A stretch of 60,000 nt of DNA from Takakia lepidozioides (taxonomy: Eukaryota > Streptophyta > Takakiopsida > Takakiales > Takakiaceae). Below are positions 33,701 through 45,221 of this stretch, in pieces (position 1 is the stretch's first letter; each line of letters starts with the position of its first letter). Location: assembly GCA_030704615.1 (NCBI GenBank), contig CM060732.1, positions 44,933,053 through 44,993,052 on the forward strand, read 5' to 3'. The position numbers were made by a program, and so were the translations under genes. The notes under the pieces are model-generated. The model saw nothing but the letters and a program-made list of their open reading frames with translations. It did not search any database and was not told the origin of the DNA.

Positions 33701-36700
33701 TTCTGGCTGTCTCTATCTGTAGCTTAGATACCGTCCAGCCACGCCAATGGTACTCAAGGGCTTGACGTTCACAGTCAGAGGAGGCGAGAAGCTGGGGGTA
33801 GTTGGACGGACTGGGAGCGGAAAGACATCCCTCATTCATGCCCTCTTCAGATTGGTTGAACCTGCAGCTGGACGGATTGTTGTTGATGGCATTGACATAG
33901 CAACAATTGGTTTGAGTGATTTGCGGTCTAAGTTCAGCATCATCCCACAGGAGCCTACCCTTTTTGAGGGCACTGTTAGGACAAATGTGGACCCCCTGGC
34001 TGAGCACTCAGATGAAGCAATCTGGGAGGTATAGATAACCTGACAAACCATGTACTCTCTAATATTTACAGAGCTAGTATAAGTCATAGTAGTTGTTAAT
34101 GAGAAGTTAAACTTTGTTTTTTTCTTGACATTCAAGGAACACCACTAAAACTTACACTACTAAGGCTCTCTCATAGCTTTTTGTAAAAACTTTTAAGAGG
34201 AAAAAGAACGAAAATCTTTGTAATCATGCACTTGAGACCCATAAAAGTAACAAGTGAAGAGTCCTCAGATCAAGCTGAATCTAAGAACTCTTTGTGTAAC
34301 GTCTTCAGCAATGCCAGTATAACAAAGGGTAGAGGCCAGTTGGTTCTTTTTGTTATGGCTACTGTGTCAATACATGAAGCAGTCATATCCCATGGGGCGA
34401 ATGGTGGCCATCAGCTTAATTGTGAAAATCTGAGCACACCTCCTCCCTGCGTCAAGGGTATATATGGATCATGGAGTTCCAGTTTTAGACTTTACTCTTG
34501 TTACTTATAACTAATCAGTTGGGTGCAGGTTCTGGGAAAATGTCAACTTGCTGAGATTATCAGACATAAAAAGGAGAAACTGGATGCTTCAGGTACTCAC
34601 ATTGTGAACCCAGGCCCTTCAGTTAAGCTCTCTATAGAGGAAGAGAAATGAAATGAAATTATGTCCACAGAGCGTGTGTCTATCTGGGCGTAGGATTTAA
34701 AAAGGAAGGTGATATAGTTCTTGAAGCTCTCACTCTCACTTCCATGCATGGTGGGGTTGGTTGAGCAGTATCTGAGAATGGGGAAAACTGGAGCATGGGC
34801 CAAAGACAACTCTTCTGCTTGAGTCGAGCACTCTTGAAGGGAAGCCGAATCGTGGTGCTCGATGAAGCGACTGCATCAGTTGACACACAGACAGATGCAG
34901 TGCTGCAGCAGGTCATGAAAATAGAGTTCATTGCTTGCACCATCATCAGCATTGCACACCGGATACCGAGCGTGATGGACAGTGACAAAGTCCTAGTGTT
35001 GGATTCTGGTCTGTCACTCTGTCCTTGATCCTTTTGTGCAAATGTTGAATATGGTGTACCCTTATGGGCTTAGTCCCTGTGGGGTACTAACTATCTTTGA
35101 ACAAGGGTCAAGTTTCATGAGAGAACGGAGTCATTTTGACAAATCTGGGCTATGATGACCCTAAGGGCACGGCCTGCAGAATACCAACCATCCTGGAGCG
35201 GGTAGGAGGGTTTCAGCCCACCAGTGTTTTCATAAACCCGACCTGAATCCTGCACTCGAGCACACCGGATGACAATCTGGTCACATCCGGATTTATGCAC
35301 TGCATATCATAAAAAGCAGGGCTGCACTGCAGTCCAGATGTAACAAATGTGGAAAAGATTGCACCACCACTGACCCTGTTAAAGAAGAGGGACAGCTTCA
35401 AGTGGAAGAGAAATGAAATGAAATGAAATGGTGCTTTATAACGTCCGCGGAAAGCTCATAGAGAATGAAAAGGGAGAATGAAAAGGAACTTCATGAGAAG
35501 AAAGATTTTGTTACCCTTTGAGCTGATGACAATCTGGTCGCTGGGAATTGGCTGTAGGCAGTGGCTTCAACATCATACTAGAAGCATGAGGTTGATTGCA
35601 GCAGTGCTGCACTAGTCCACTTGATAGAAACAGATGTAACAAATGTGGCTGTGGTTGTACTGCCAGTCACCTGTATAGAAAATGAAGAGAAAACAAATGA
35701 AATGAAATGAAATGGTGCTTTATAATGTCCGCGGAAAGCTCATCGAGGACAAAATGGAAGGAAACATGAGAGAGGAAACAAAACCAGATAAAAACTATTG
35801 CTTGAGTGACTGTCTAAGGGTGAAGGCCTCGTGCAGGTAAGCTGCCAAGCATTTCTGATCCTCATAGTGGAAGACTTCAGTTAGAGATTGGGTTCCACGG
35901 AATAGACAGTGGAATCTCCCATGGATCTCGTAGTATAGAGGGCAATAGAAGAAGTGTTCTTCAGTTTCAATTTCCTGGTTGCGCCCTGTGCAAGCTGGAC
36001 ATAGGCGGTCCTCGCGTTGCAGGTTTTGCCATACGCCAGTCTCTATCCGTAGGTTGTGGGAGCCACCCTGAACCGCCCCAATGCCCAAAGAAGGGGGAAA
36101 AGGAAACCTATAACTTCCGCAGGAGGACCAAAGCATGTCCTCAGTAGACGTTGTTTGCATAGACCCGCACCCAGTTTGGGGCGAACAAAGGGCTACCTTT
36201 CTGAGGGGCTCACTTCAGTACCATGATGCGACTTACCATGATATCAACAATTTGTTTGGGCTTCCCAGATTTCCTCTAGAGAGCTCTTCACACTAGTATT
36301 AATCTGCTGTGTGTGATCGGCCCAACAGTTAGACCCCAACAGGGCCAGGGCTTTAGGCTCAGCTTTAACATTATGAAAGTTGGTGAATAAAGGTGCAGGG
36401 ACTATGTTCTTGATGGTCCTGAAGAGGGTCGCTCTCTGATGAAAATACCCCAGACATTGTATCAGAAAATGGATATTGTCTTCAGGCTGCCTGCACATTT
36501 GGGCATTGACAATCTTCCTTTCCTCTCTGCATCTGTTTATTTGTCAAAGGTAGACTCCCTGCCCTGAGTTCAAATTTCAGTCTAGTCTAGGAGGCCCACA
36601 AAAGACACCAGTAGTGGTGATAATTAGAGAGACGAATCGCCCTGGCAGACATCGGTCCTGCACAAAGGCTCTAGGAGGGGTTGCATTGTGGAGCCTCCTG

Positions 36701-39064
36701 ACCCCGAAAGGAAGGTTCAGAGTCTCTTTTGCTATAGGAGAAGGGTCTCAAGAGAGACCCTTCTCCTGCATAAAGAACCATGATATTGCGGAGTACCTTC
36801 TGAATTTCGTAAGGTATTTTGCCAGCGTGGCAAGGATCTTACGGGGGCCGGAAGGTCAGTGCAATCTTCTGCCCTATAGACGACCTAAAAATGAACTAAG
36901 AAAAATATCATGGTTCTTTACGGTTCTGCTGGTATCCAGGGACCTGACATTTCATGTTCATTGGGTGGAGTAGTGACCACCCGCCAATCTTTGAGTCTGT
37001 TCTCCTTGTCTGGATTTTTTCTGTTCATTGTCATCCTAGGAAGCAGCTTCAGCTAAGAGCTACTTTTGTCTCCATGTTGTTTCCTTGTCGGGTGTGGGCT
37101 TTCGTACTTCAATTCAGATGTGGAAGCTTGGGCTGCCTCCCATGCAGTGGTGGGCTGTGGAGGTGGCTTGTCTTTCAAGTTAGCTCTGCAAGCCTGGGCT
37201 TCTTGTATTCTTGAGTGCTTCTGTTTTGGTTGTTTGAAGGGCTTGTGGCCTCTTTTGTTGCCTTTGTGACTTTCCTTGGATTTGCCTTTTCTTACACCAA
37301 GTACAATCGAGGATCCTGTCTCTTCCCTCTTTAAAATATACTTGTGATAAGAAATGAAATGAAATGAAATGGTGCTTTATAACGTCCGCGGAAAGTTCAT
37401 AGAGCTTATGGGACAAAATGGAAGAAAACATGAGAGAGGAACAAATCCAGAACCCAAGAATAAGAACTAATGTTCTAGCGATTGTCTAAGGGTGAAGGCC
37501 TCGTGCAGGTAGGCTGCCAAGCATTTTTTATCCTCATAGTGGAAGACATCAGTGAGAGTTTGGGTTCCACTGAATAAACAGTGGAATCTCCCACGGATCT
37601 CGTATAGAGGGCAGTAGAAGAAGAAGTGTTTTCAGTTTCAATTTCCTGGCTGCGCCCTATGCAAGCTGGACATAGGCGGTCCTCCCGTTGCAGGTTTTCC
37701 CATCTGCCAGTCTCTATCCATAGGTTGTGGGAACCCACCCTGAACCGCCCCAATGCCCTCAGGAGGGTCCGTTGCGTTGAAATAAACTGTCCACTCGAGC
37801 ATACCAGGAGTTCCTGAAACCTGCAGCTTTGAGCCTCATAGATGTTGCGAGGGCCCTTGCCACGAGCCCCTTGGGTGGAAGGGCCTGTAATCTATGGACA
37901 TAAAATGAAATGGTGCTTTATAACGTCCGCGGAAAGCTCATAGAGCTTATGGGACAAAATGGAAGGAAGAACATGAGAGAAAATAGGAAAACCATGTAAT
38001 CTATGGAGAAAGATTGTAAGCCGGAAGAGGGCCTTGGATTGCAATGGTACACATGCGAACTCTGCACCTAGGATCTGAGATGGAGTTGTGCTTCTGGCGC
38101 CAAGCATTGCTTGGAGAAAAGATGACTGCAATGGTCCCAGATTCTTTTCCCACCAGGAGACAGGGACACCAGGTGCCCAGAACTCACAACCATAGATGGT
38201 AGCAGGGCTGACGACGGTGTCAAACAGCCACTTTTTGGTTGGGGGAGGACACAGATGTATTTGCTTGCATTTGGCCTGAAGGCGGACGGAGGCCGCCTTA
38301 CCTTTAGTCAATCTGTCCAGGGCAGTGGCTGCAAAGTGAAACTTGGGGGAGTGGATAACCAGACCCAGGGGACGGGAAAGGATCGCAGGGCTGAGTCCCA
38401 AAGGGCTTGAGTAAGATGTGTAGCCTTGTCGTTAGGAGATGGTAGATGTAGAATGGAGGGGAGGGTTTACGCTAGGTAAGAGAGAAGAGAAAAACTTGAT
38501 AATGTCCACAGGGACCCTGAGGGCCCATGGGACAAGGTAGAACAACAAGAAATTACTTCCCAAAACATCCACCATGTCCAAAATCAAAGTGCCTTATGCA
38601 GTTAGGCTGCCGGGCACTTCCTGTCCTCAAAGCCATTCTTTGGCCTTTTTTGGTGAGTAAAACGTGTTTTGTTTTCAAAGAGAGAGAGTTTAAAATTAAC
38701 AACTACCAATGCATCAAGAAGTCGCTTGCTGGTCCTCTTGCAATGGTTTTCTTTGTCACTGATACGCTGCAAAGGAAATCCACGAAGGATCTAATTCCAC
38801 ATGCTTGGCTTACCTATGATTATGGAAGTTTTGGAATCTGTCTTCAGCATTGGAACAGAATTCGTCTACTGAGATCTAGAGATCATGGTGGTATGTATTA
38901 CAGCATTTCTGATGGGTTGAACGTTTGCTCTTGCAGGACAATTGAAGGAATTTGGCGCACCGACAACTCTCTTAGAAAACCCCTCATCTTTGTTCTCTTT
39001 ATTAGTGCAGGAGTACTGGAATCGGTCCAACAGCACGATCTCGTACTCTGACAAGGTCTCCTGA
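24785..39064 (+). CDS. ABCC-type (MRP) ABC transporter, 15 exons, complete
   Basis: Exons by splice sites and phase: 24785-26137, 26637-26897, 27272-27616, 27767-27931, 28105-28425, 28616-28702, 29111-29363, 30235-30629, 30886-31050, 31916-32207, 32675-32889, 33723-34028, 34529-34592, 34769-35008, 38937-39064. They join without a stop into about 1,529 codons, the normal ABCC length. Exon 1 holds a hydrophobic N-terminal TMD0-like region, the L0 linker and the start of TMD1. NBD1 has Walker A GTVGSGKS (~685), LSGGQ (~775) and Walker B YLLDD (~796). NBD2 has Walker A GRTGSGKT (~1312), a variant signature SMGQ (~1416) and Walker B VVLDEA (~1438). Plant ABCCs pump glutathione and other conjugates across vacuolar or plasma membranes using ATP; the substrate here is unknown. 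Intron 9 uses a GC donor. The start could instead be ATG 24695 or 24815. Confidence 0.9.
26226..26335 (-). mobile_element. LINE family A 3' ends in ABCC intron 1
   Basis: A (GAAAT)n tract followed by 'tataacgtccgcggaaagc' and the hairpin is succeeded at once by a second, shorter copy of the same end (aactttataacgtcc). Both are antisense to the transporter. Confidence 0.75.
31127..31865 (-). mobile_element. Diverged LINE family A fragment in ABCC intron 9
   Basis: It begins with a degraded tail and the hairpin 'aagctcaaagagctt', then follows the family A 3' region (cctcgtgcag, gaagac, a zinc-domain-like stretch) with many substitutions. It fills the intron that has the GC donor and is older than the other copies. 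Confidence 0.65.
35408..35475 (-). mobile_element. Very short LINE family A 3' end in ABCC intron 14
   Basis: A (GAAAT)n tract plus 'acgtccgcggaaagctcatagag' is present and then the match stops. A more decayed trace lies near 34640-34680 in intron 13 (aaatgaaatgaaattatgtcc). Confidence 0.7.
35694..36110 (-). mobile_element. LINE family A 3' fragment with zinc-binding domain
   Basis: After the tail and 3' UTR, the minus frame at 36160-35795 encodes [20 protein letters not shown], the same zinc-binding motif as at 21.2 kb. It lies in ABCC intron 14, antisense. Confidence 0.8.
36130..36600 (-). mobile_element. LINE family B fragment
   Basis: The minus frame 36498-36244 ([19 protein letters not shown]) parallels the family B zinc domain at 22.9-23.0 kb, and flanking sequence also aligns (gggcttcccagatttcctctag). 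It is joined directly to a family A piece. Confidence 0.75.
36601..37340. other. Intronic stretch with inverted repeats
   Basis: A perfect 13-bp hairpin with a 4-base loop lies at 36737-36766 (ggagaagggtctc / gagacccttctcc). It is flanked by a second inverted pair at about 36769-36788 and 36906-36925 (aagaaccatgatat / atatcatggttctt). No coding likeness is seen. Confidence 0.6.
37350..38400 (-). mobile_element. LINE family A fragment(s) interrupted by a nested LINE insertion
   Basis: 37350-37770 is a family A 3' end with the zinc motif ([14 protein letters not shown]). 37776-37898 and 38008-38400 are consecutive parts of a further family A copy ([20 protein letters not shown]). They are separated by a 96-bp family A 3' end at 37899-37994, flanked on both sides by the 13-bp duplication tgtaatctatgga (37886-37898 and 37995-38007). 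Confidence 0.85.
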
Positions 39065-41100
39065 ACAAAGTTCAAGTAACCTCGCTCTGGCTTCACCTTT
39101 TCATATCAGTGGGGAGAGGGAGACTGTCTGTTCTTATTGCCTGGGATCAGACATTGACAGATACTTGTAGCTACAGATTGACCTTTCTTGTCCTTGCCCA
39201 TACAGGTCGGGATGCTTTTAGCTTGGTCATCCCTTCTCATTAGATACTTGAGTAATGGGTTGAGCTTACAAAATCCTGTTGGCAAATTTTAGTCACAGGG
39301 CATTGGTTGACATATTGTCCATGCAGCTTCTGAATGCAGTGCAAACAAAAACATTTTGGTGACTATTATCCATATCTATCTTCAGTCTGCTTTTAAGGCT
39401 TGAATGTGGACACATGATAACCATGAGTCATGTTCTTGTTCTTGAGGGGGATGAAACCCAAAGACTTTCTAATTTACACTGTCTTGAAGTCACAAAAAGG
39501 TTAGCTTTCTTGTTCCGTTTTAGGGGGGGAGTTTCCAAGAGTCTGAAAGTTGGTCTTTCACATTCAGATGGGTTCAACAACCGATGCAGCCATAAAGCCG
39601 CACATCTACTTGGAGCTTTGTTTGGCCACAAGTGCTGTCCCCAAAATGAGAGAACACAAAACACCTTCATTGTAAATTCTTCTGTTCTTCCATGGAAAGG
39701 TGGCCACGCCACAAATCTCAGGGTCGATGATTGATATCTTGTGTTGGAAGATCCACGAAATGACAGGACTGGTTCAGCAGCCAGAGACTCAAGTGCCAAT
39801 GAATCGTGAGAGAGTGGTCCTCAAAAGCTCAGAGTAACTTAGACATTCAAGAAACCAAAGCATTTGAAATACGGAAGAGGTAAGTGACAACAATCAACCA
39901 GTGCTTCATAGGGATGAAAACCACATGCGAGTTTGTTTGTACCAAACCTGAATACAAAAGTAGCCTAAGGTTGACCCACTAGTATATTCACTAGTATATT
40001 CAGGTCAGCCCACAATTCCAAAGAGCTCTAGATCCTTTTTTTTTTTCTTTGTTTTCGGAAATACCTGGGAGCGATCTCACAAATCAGGCCCCTTAATCAG
40101 ACCTGGAGTGGAATCAGCAGAGCTTTGAGTAGGTATACAGTTTTCCTGATTATTTGCCTGCCCACTAATAAGCAACGAATTGGGAGAACCGGCAGACACT
40201 TACATGTTAGCTGAGTGGTTTCGAGGAAATTCCAAGTGATAATTGAAACATTAGGAAATTTGCTTAAGAAATTAACCTAGGAAATGGACTGGTTGTAGTT
40301 ACCACTAAGGGGAAGCAACTAACTTACTTACTCCCCAACCCACTCGCCTGTTGGTGCTTGGAACGAGGTGTCACATCATAAAGGACACACGGAAGGACAC
40401 AAAATACGAGATGAAAAGAAGGACACATGCTACAGGAAATAGCAGGCCTCCTTGTACGCAATCAAAACCTGCCACGTCAGCAAGATGCTCACAGCAGTGC
40501 ATTACGGTCCAAGACCAAGTCAGAATGCAAGGATCCTATTGGCCGAGGGCATTTTCTTGGTCATATTGGCTTTACACTACGGACACCAAGATCAACAATG
40601 TTAGGAATGACATGGCGTCTATGTGGCGTTGATTATGGCAGGAGATTGTTGGTCTAGGGACCAACAAAGAAACCATGTCGTTTGGAGGACAAATTTTTGG
40701 ACCCTGAAACATTAAACTATATTGATCTCAACCGTCCATTAGTTACGGCAGGTCGGTCTAGTAATCCCAAATATGCTAGAATCAATCTTGAATGTCGAGT
40801 GGAAGAGAAGAACGTGATGGAAGTTGATACTAGTGTTGGGCAGGTATATTGATTTCAATATACCCTTAGGGTATAAGTAAATTATTTTTGTCAAATCATT
40901 TACCCTCCGGGTATGGATAAATTTATTTCTCATAAATTTATTTACCCTCCGGGTATGGGTAAATTAACTTTTCAGATTTCTATATAACCCCGGGTAAGGA
41001 TATATATGCCAAAATAAAATTGATGAGATATTGCATAATATGTTGGCTTTAATTCCCAATGCAAGAGGAAGGAGGCTTGAGATTCAAAAAATACTAGGGT
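39065..41100. other. Region downstream of ABCC, no gene
   Basis: Only short frames without family likeness. At 40898-40965 a 42-bp-spaced direct repeat of a partly palindromic 'tttaccctccgggtatgg' occurs twice, with weaker relatives on either side. The rest looks like unique non-coding sequence. Confidence 0.5.
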
Positions 41101-42425
41101 AGTCTGTGCCGTTGGCCCAAGTGTCAAGTGTCATCTAAGTCCAAGTGCATCAATATATGAAGCAAGCCATATCTTTTTTCCACAAAGCCTACGACCAGAT
41201 TTGAATCCGAAACCTTTCCTTTGATATCTCTCTTGTTGAGGCTCCAATCGTAGTCCAGTGACCAAAAGTACTTGAAATTCGTTTTAGCCATATCTCATCA
41301 TTTTTCTTCCACAAAGCCTACGACCAGAATTGAACCGGAGACCGTTCCCTTGATATCTCTCATGTCAAGGCTCCAACCATTGTCCCAAGAATGCCCACTT
41401 TGCTATTTCTCGCGAAATTCCACCGACCAAAAGTACTTGAAATTCCACATCTCCCACACCGCAGGTCCAAAATCATGAGACCAAGTGCAACCGTCCTCGT
41501 CGAGGGCTTCCCCAACGATACCAAGCACTAGGGCTGGCCCCACGGTTTGGGACATCTCAACGTGACAAAACAAACAAAACAAAACAAAACAAAACAAACG
41601 TCTCGCTTCATATGTTGACTAGGGTAGCCTGTGCCGTTGGCCCCAATATCCACTGTCATCTCAGTCCAAGTGTAATCCCCTATGTATCAAAATGCGTCTC
41701 CTATGTTGAGGCCCAAATGCAACCTCTAGGGTAGCCTTTGCCGTTGGCCCAAGTGTCTAATGTCATCATTTTTTTTCCACAGAGCCTACGACCACATTTG
41801 AACCGGAGACCTTTCCCTTGATATCTCTCCGTCAAGGCTCCAACCATTGTCCCATGAATGCCCACTTTGCCATTTTTGCTATTTTTGTGAATTTTCAGCG
41901 ACCAAAAATTCTTGGAATTCCACATCTCCCACCCCGCAGGTCCAAAATCATGAGACCAAGCCCGTGCACCCCTCCTTGTCGAGGGCTTTCCAACGGTACC
42001 AAGTACCAAGGGTGGGGCCTTGCGGTTTGGGACATCTCAACGTGACAAAACAAAACAAAACAAAACAAAACAAACGTCTCACTTCATATATTGACTAGGA
42101 TAGCCTATGCCATTGGCCCAAGTGTCCAGTGTCATCTAAGCTCAAGTGCAATCTCATATGTATCCAAGTGTATCTCCTATGTCGAGGCCCAAGTGCGACC
42201 TCTAGGGTAGTCTGTGTCGTTGGCCCATGTGTGAAGAATTGAAATCTAAGACCAAGTGCAATTTCCTATGTATCCCAGTGCATCTCCTATGTCGAGGCCC
42301 ATCTAAGCCCAAGTGCAATCTTCTATGTATCCAAGTGCATCTCCCATGTACAGGCTTAAGTGTCCACTATCATATAAGCCCAAGTACAGTCTCCAATGTA
42401 TCCAAGTGCGTCTCCTATGAAAAAC
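41100..42425 (-). repeat. Cluster of tRNA-derived SINE-like copies
   Basis: Three related copies lie at about 41160-41260, 41300-41640 and 41780-42100. On the minus strand each has an A-box-like segment (caatggttggagc) and, about 35 bp on, a B box (ggttcaaatg or similar). Two copies end in 'caaaacaaaac' repeats. Between and after them a segment 'gccgttggcccaagtgtc' recurs five times. The larger spacing is about 480-500 bp, so copies may have spread by tandem duplication. Confidence 0.6.
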
Positions 42426-43340
42426 AAGTAGTCAGAAGCAAGGCATTTGGGGGCCGCATTCGGGGGCCAGCTTTCAGGCCCTTCATAGGAAATCTTCCAG
42501 AGATTCACAAACTTCGGCATTCCATTCAACCCTTCTGCAGTTTACAAATCCCTCCTCCACTCGGACTATGCCATACGTGATTACCCACTATCACACCGTT
42601 TCGTTTGTCGTCTTAATCTTTGCCACAGCTCTCCGCATTCGTCTTGGTTTACCACATCCTTACGTGCTTGACTTATAGCGCTGTGTTTGTCACCAGCCCA
42701 TCGATCCACGTGCTGTTCATCTCCTTCATTGTCCATGTGGAGGAGATCGTACATCGATTCATGATGTTGTGCAGGACGTCGTCGCCTCTGTTGCTCGAGA
42801 GGCTGGATTCCATGAATTGCGGGAGAAAACTCACATGCTTCCCTCTCGTACGCCTCAGTCCACTCGTCGGCGCTTCGACATCGTTATCTCGAGATGGTTT
42901 GCGCACCCTTGCAGATGTTGTCATTGTCGATCCGACTTACTTTCTCGCTCGGTCTCTTCCCAAGGCACTGCCGCTTTGATTGCTGCACAGACCAAGCAAC
43001 GAGACTATCAAGACCGTCATCCACAGATGTGTTCCTTCCACTGGCTGTGGAGATCTTTGGATGTCTTCATCGTCAGTTCGACGACTTTCTTCGTCCTTGT
43101 GCTCATCATGCTGCTCAGAACAAGATCAATGGCATTCCCCATGCTTCCGTCTCCATAGCTTTCTAAAGACAACGGATTTCCGTAGCACTACAGAGGGCAC
43201 ATGCTATGTCCATCTTGCATCGGGCTACTGTAGCTGGCATGGCTTCGTCTCATCTTTCTTTTCTTCCCGATGTCACACCCATTTCTTTGTCTGATGTGAT
43301 TCAGCCAGTTGGATGGGATGATCATTTGGTTTGATTGGCT
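42426..43340 (+). pseudogene. Degraded PD-(D/E)xK-like domain of a retroelement or unknown protein
   Basis: In shifting plus-strand frames, 42769-42900 encodes DVVASVAREAGFHELREKTH and RRRFDIVIS, followed in another frame by DGLRTLADVVIVDPT. Further on come FLPLAVEIFGCLHRQFDDFL and later short pieces. The D...(hydrophobic)-x-D-x-T core after a Glu-containing helix fits a PD-(D/E)xK nuclease fold. From memory, similar modules end uncharacterised retroelement-like plant proteins. At least three frameshifts are present. The short upstream piece at about 42440-42500 (RGPAFRPFIGNLPEI) looks like the N-terminal proline-rich hinge of a cytochrome P450 and may be a separate fragment. Confidence 0.45.
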
Positions 43341-43439
43341 TGCTACGCTTTCTTTTTCATTTCTTTATGTTAACTCTTCCCTTGCTATGGGAACTTTCCA
43401 TCCTTTACACAGTTACCTCATGTCAGTTTGTAAATAAAG

Positions 43440-43735
43440 CTTTGTAAGGTTTCATCATGTTTGGATCTGAAGGTGATGGTGCTTCTAGTTATTATGTGAT
43501 TGGATTTGGTACTGACATCCTTTGTGAGAGATCCTCCCAATCTAGCCTGGCCTGCACTAAGCACTACAACCCCCTTATATCCAGAATCGGTAGAGGAAGG
43601 AAGAATATCCAAAAGTCGCTTCACAAGTGGACACCTTTGTGACACCAATCGGTGGATTGAACCGAGAACCACTTCCAAGGTGGTATGTGCCCATTACCAC
43701 TACCACTAGGCTACAAACTGGTTGTTAGAGCGGCC
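43440..43735 (-). repeat. tRNA-derived SINE-like sequence
   Basis: On the minus strand from about 43735, an A-box-like 'tagcctagtgg' and a perfect B box 'ggttcaatcc' lie about 45 bp apart. The body probably continues to about 43540. Its promoter sequence differs from the 41-42 kb group. Confidence 0.55.
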
Positions 43736-44786
43736 TTCCATGTACCCGGCCCACAATTTAAGAGAGGAAATGGACAAAAATGGCCGGGTAATCATCTCCT
43801 TCCATGTATGGGGGTGCAGGGCTCGATTGCCGAGTAGGGAGCTTGTCGCGCACCTCACTCCGATAAGCTCCCCCTCAAGTCATAGTTACTCGCTTTGATG
43901 CGCGCGCCTGACTCCCAACCTGGCCGCCGGGCCAACTTGGAGCTTCAGGTGCTCACCGGGGCATAACGGTCCCCCTTTGTTCTCCCACCCTCCACCGATT
44001 TGGAACCAGCGGGAATTCCCTTTGGTAGTTGGCAGTCCGGAACAGCTCCCCACTCTTTGGTCGCTTTCCGGCTCGCTCGCTTACTCACTAGTTTTTGGTC
44101 ACCAACGGACTTGCACCGTTCTCGGGGTTATTACTCCCTATATATACTTCTGTAGCTGTCCGCGGGGGTTTCACAACTAGCCATGCCATTTTATGGCGAA
44201 CCACCACGAAAACCCTCGACTCCCGGTGATGAGTCGCGGTGAGTCTTGGCCCACTCACCACGACCCCTATGGACCTGATGAGTCCCAAGACTCCCCACGA
44301 CTCCCACCACGAGGTCTCCGCCCCCATGGTGAGTCCTATGCCACCCCCACTAAGTCTCGCTAAGCTACCACCACCCCTTGTGGAGCCACCCCCACCGCAA
44401 CCCGGTGTGCGGGGCTCCACCTAGTGAGCGCCTCCGCCTCCGTGAGTGCCTTGGGCACTCAAGGGTGCTTCAGCCCCCCATACCTATCGCTGCCGCTGCC
44501 CCCACCACAGGGGCAGCCCCTCATGTGTCCCGACCCCCTGCCCTCAAGGCAAAGGGCCACGACAAGCTCGGCGAATTGATTGCGTCCACTTATCTGCCAT
44601 GTCACACTAAAGTCACGCTTAATTGCAGTATCCTGTACTTAGTATCCTCTACCACCTCAACGCTAAGAGTCCAAAAAGAGTGCCAGGTTGCCGAGCTCTA
44701 CATGATTGTGGAAACGCACTCAAGAACTTGGCTATTTTTTCCAAGCGCTCAACAAACTCCTTCTTTTGCGGGCATGGCTCCTCTAT
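43736..44786. other. Gene-free, C-rich stretch
   Basis: 44200-44440 is a degenerate 'ccacgactccc / gatgagtc' repeat that yields proline-rich frames in several readings. I do not consider any of them a gene. Confidence 0.45.
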
Positions 44787-45082
44787 TGAATATTGGGAAC
44801 AACGAACTAGTTCTTGGGAACAGTGAGATTTGAACTATGCAATTGCCCGCCAAAAGTACTGTGACATATAGTGTGTGATGATTTTCTGTGTGTATTGATT
44901 TTTAGTTGCAGAACAAGAACAAGTTGCAGAGCAGGAACACGTTGTAGGAGCAGGAACGCATTGTATGACACTGTATGCAAAAAATGAAATGAGAGTGGAA
45001 TGTGAGAGCATTGAACGGTGATTGCATGTATGATCAGATATGAATATGTAATGTAACAACGTTCATTGAATAGTGAAAGTCA
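44787..45082 (+). repeat. Copia 5' LTR
   Basis: 296 bp, TG...CA. It closely matches the right LTR but has about 20 extra bases from a duplicated 'gttgcagagcaggaac'-like unit near 44915-44955. 'ggttatgggcc' follows at 45086 where a primer-binding site is expected. Confidence 0.85.
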
Positions 45083-45221
45083 ATAGGTTATGGGCCTTAT
45101 CTTCATGCTGGTTATCCGCTGCGAACAAAGAATCTGCTGAGAGTTTGTTTGTTCATTGCTTGTAGTCAGTTTAGTCAGAGAGACGTATGTTTTCCTTTGT
45201 TTTTGTTTTGCAGTACCAGAC

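Noticed and set aside
41571-41596. 'caaaacaaaac' repeats as a CRISPR or telomere-like array
   Set aside because: They are simple pentamer repeats at the ends of SINE-like copies, with no spacers and no telomere unit.
44230-44300. Hammerhead-like 'ctgatgag' motifs
   Set aside because: The GAAA core and the pairing stems needed for a hammerhead ribozyme are not present; the motif belongs to a degenerate local repeat.
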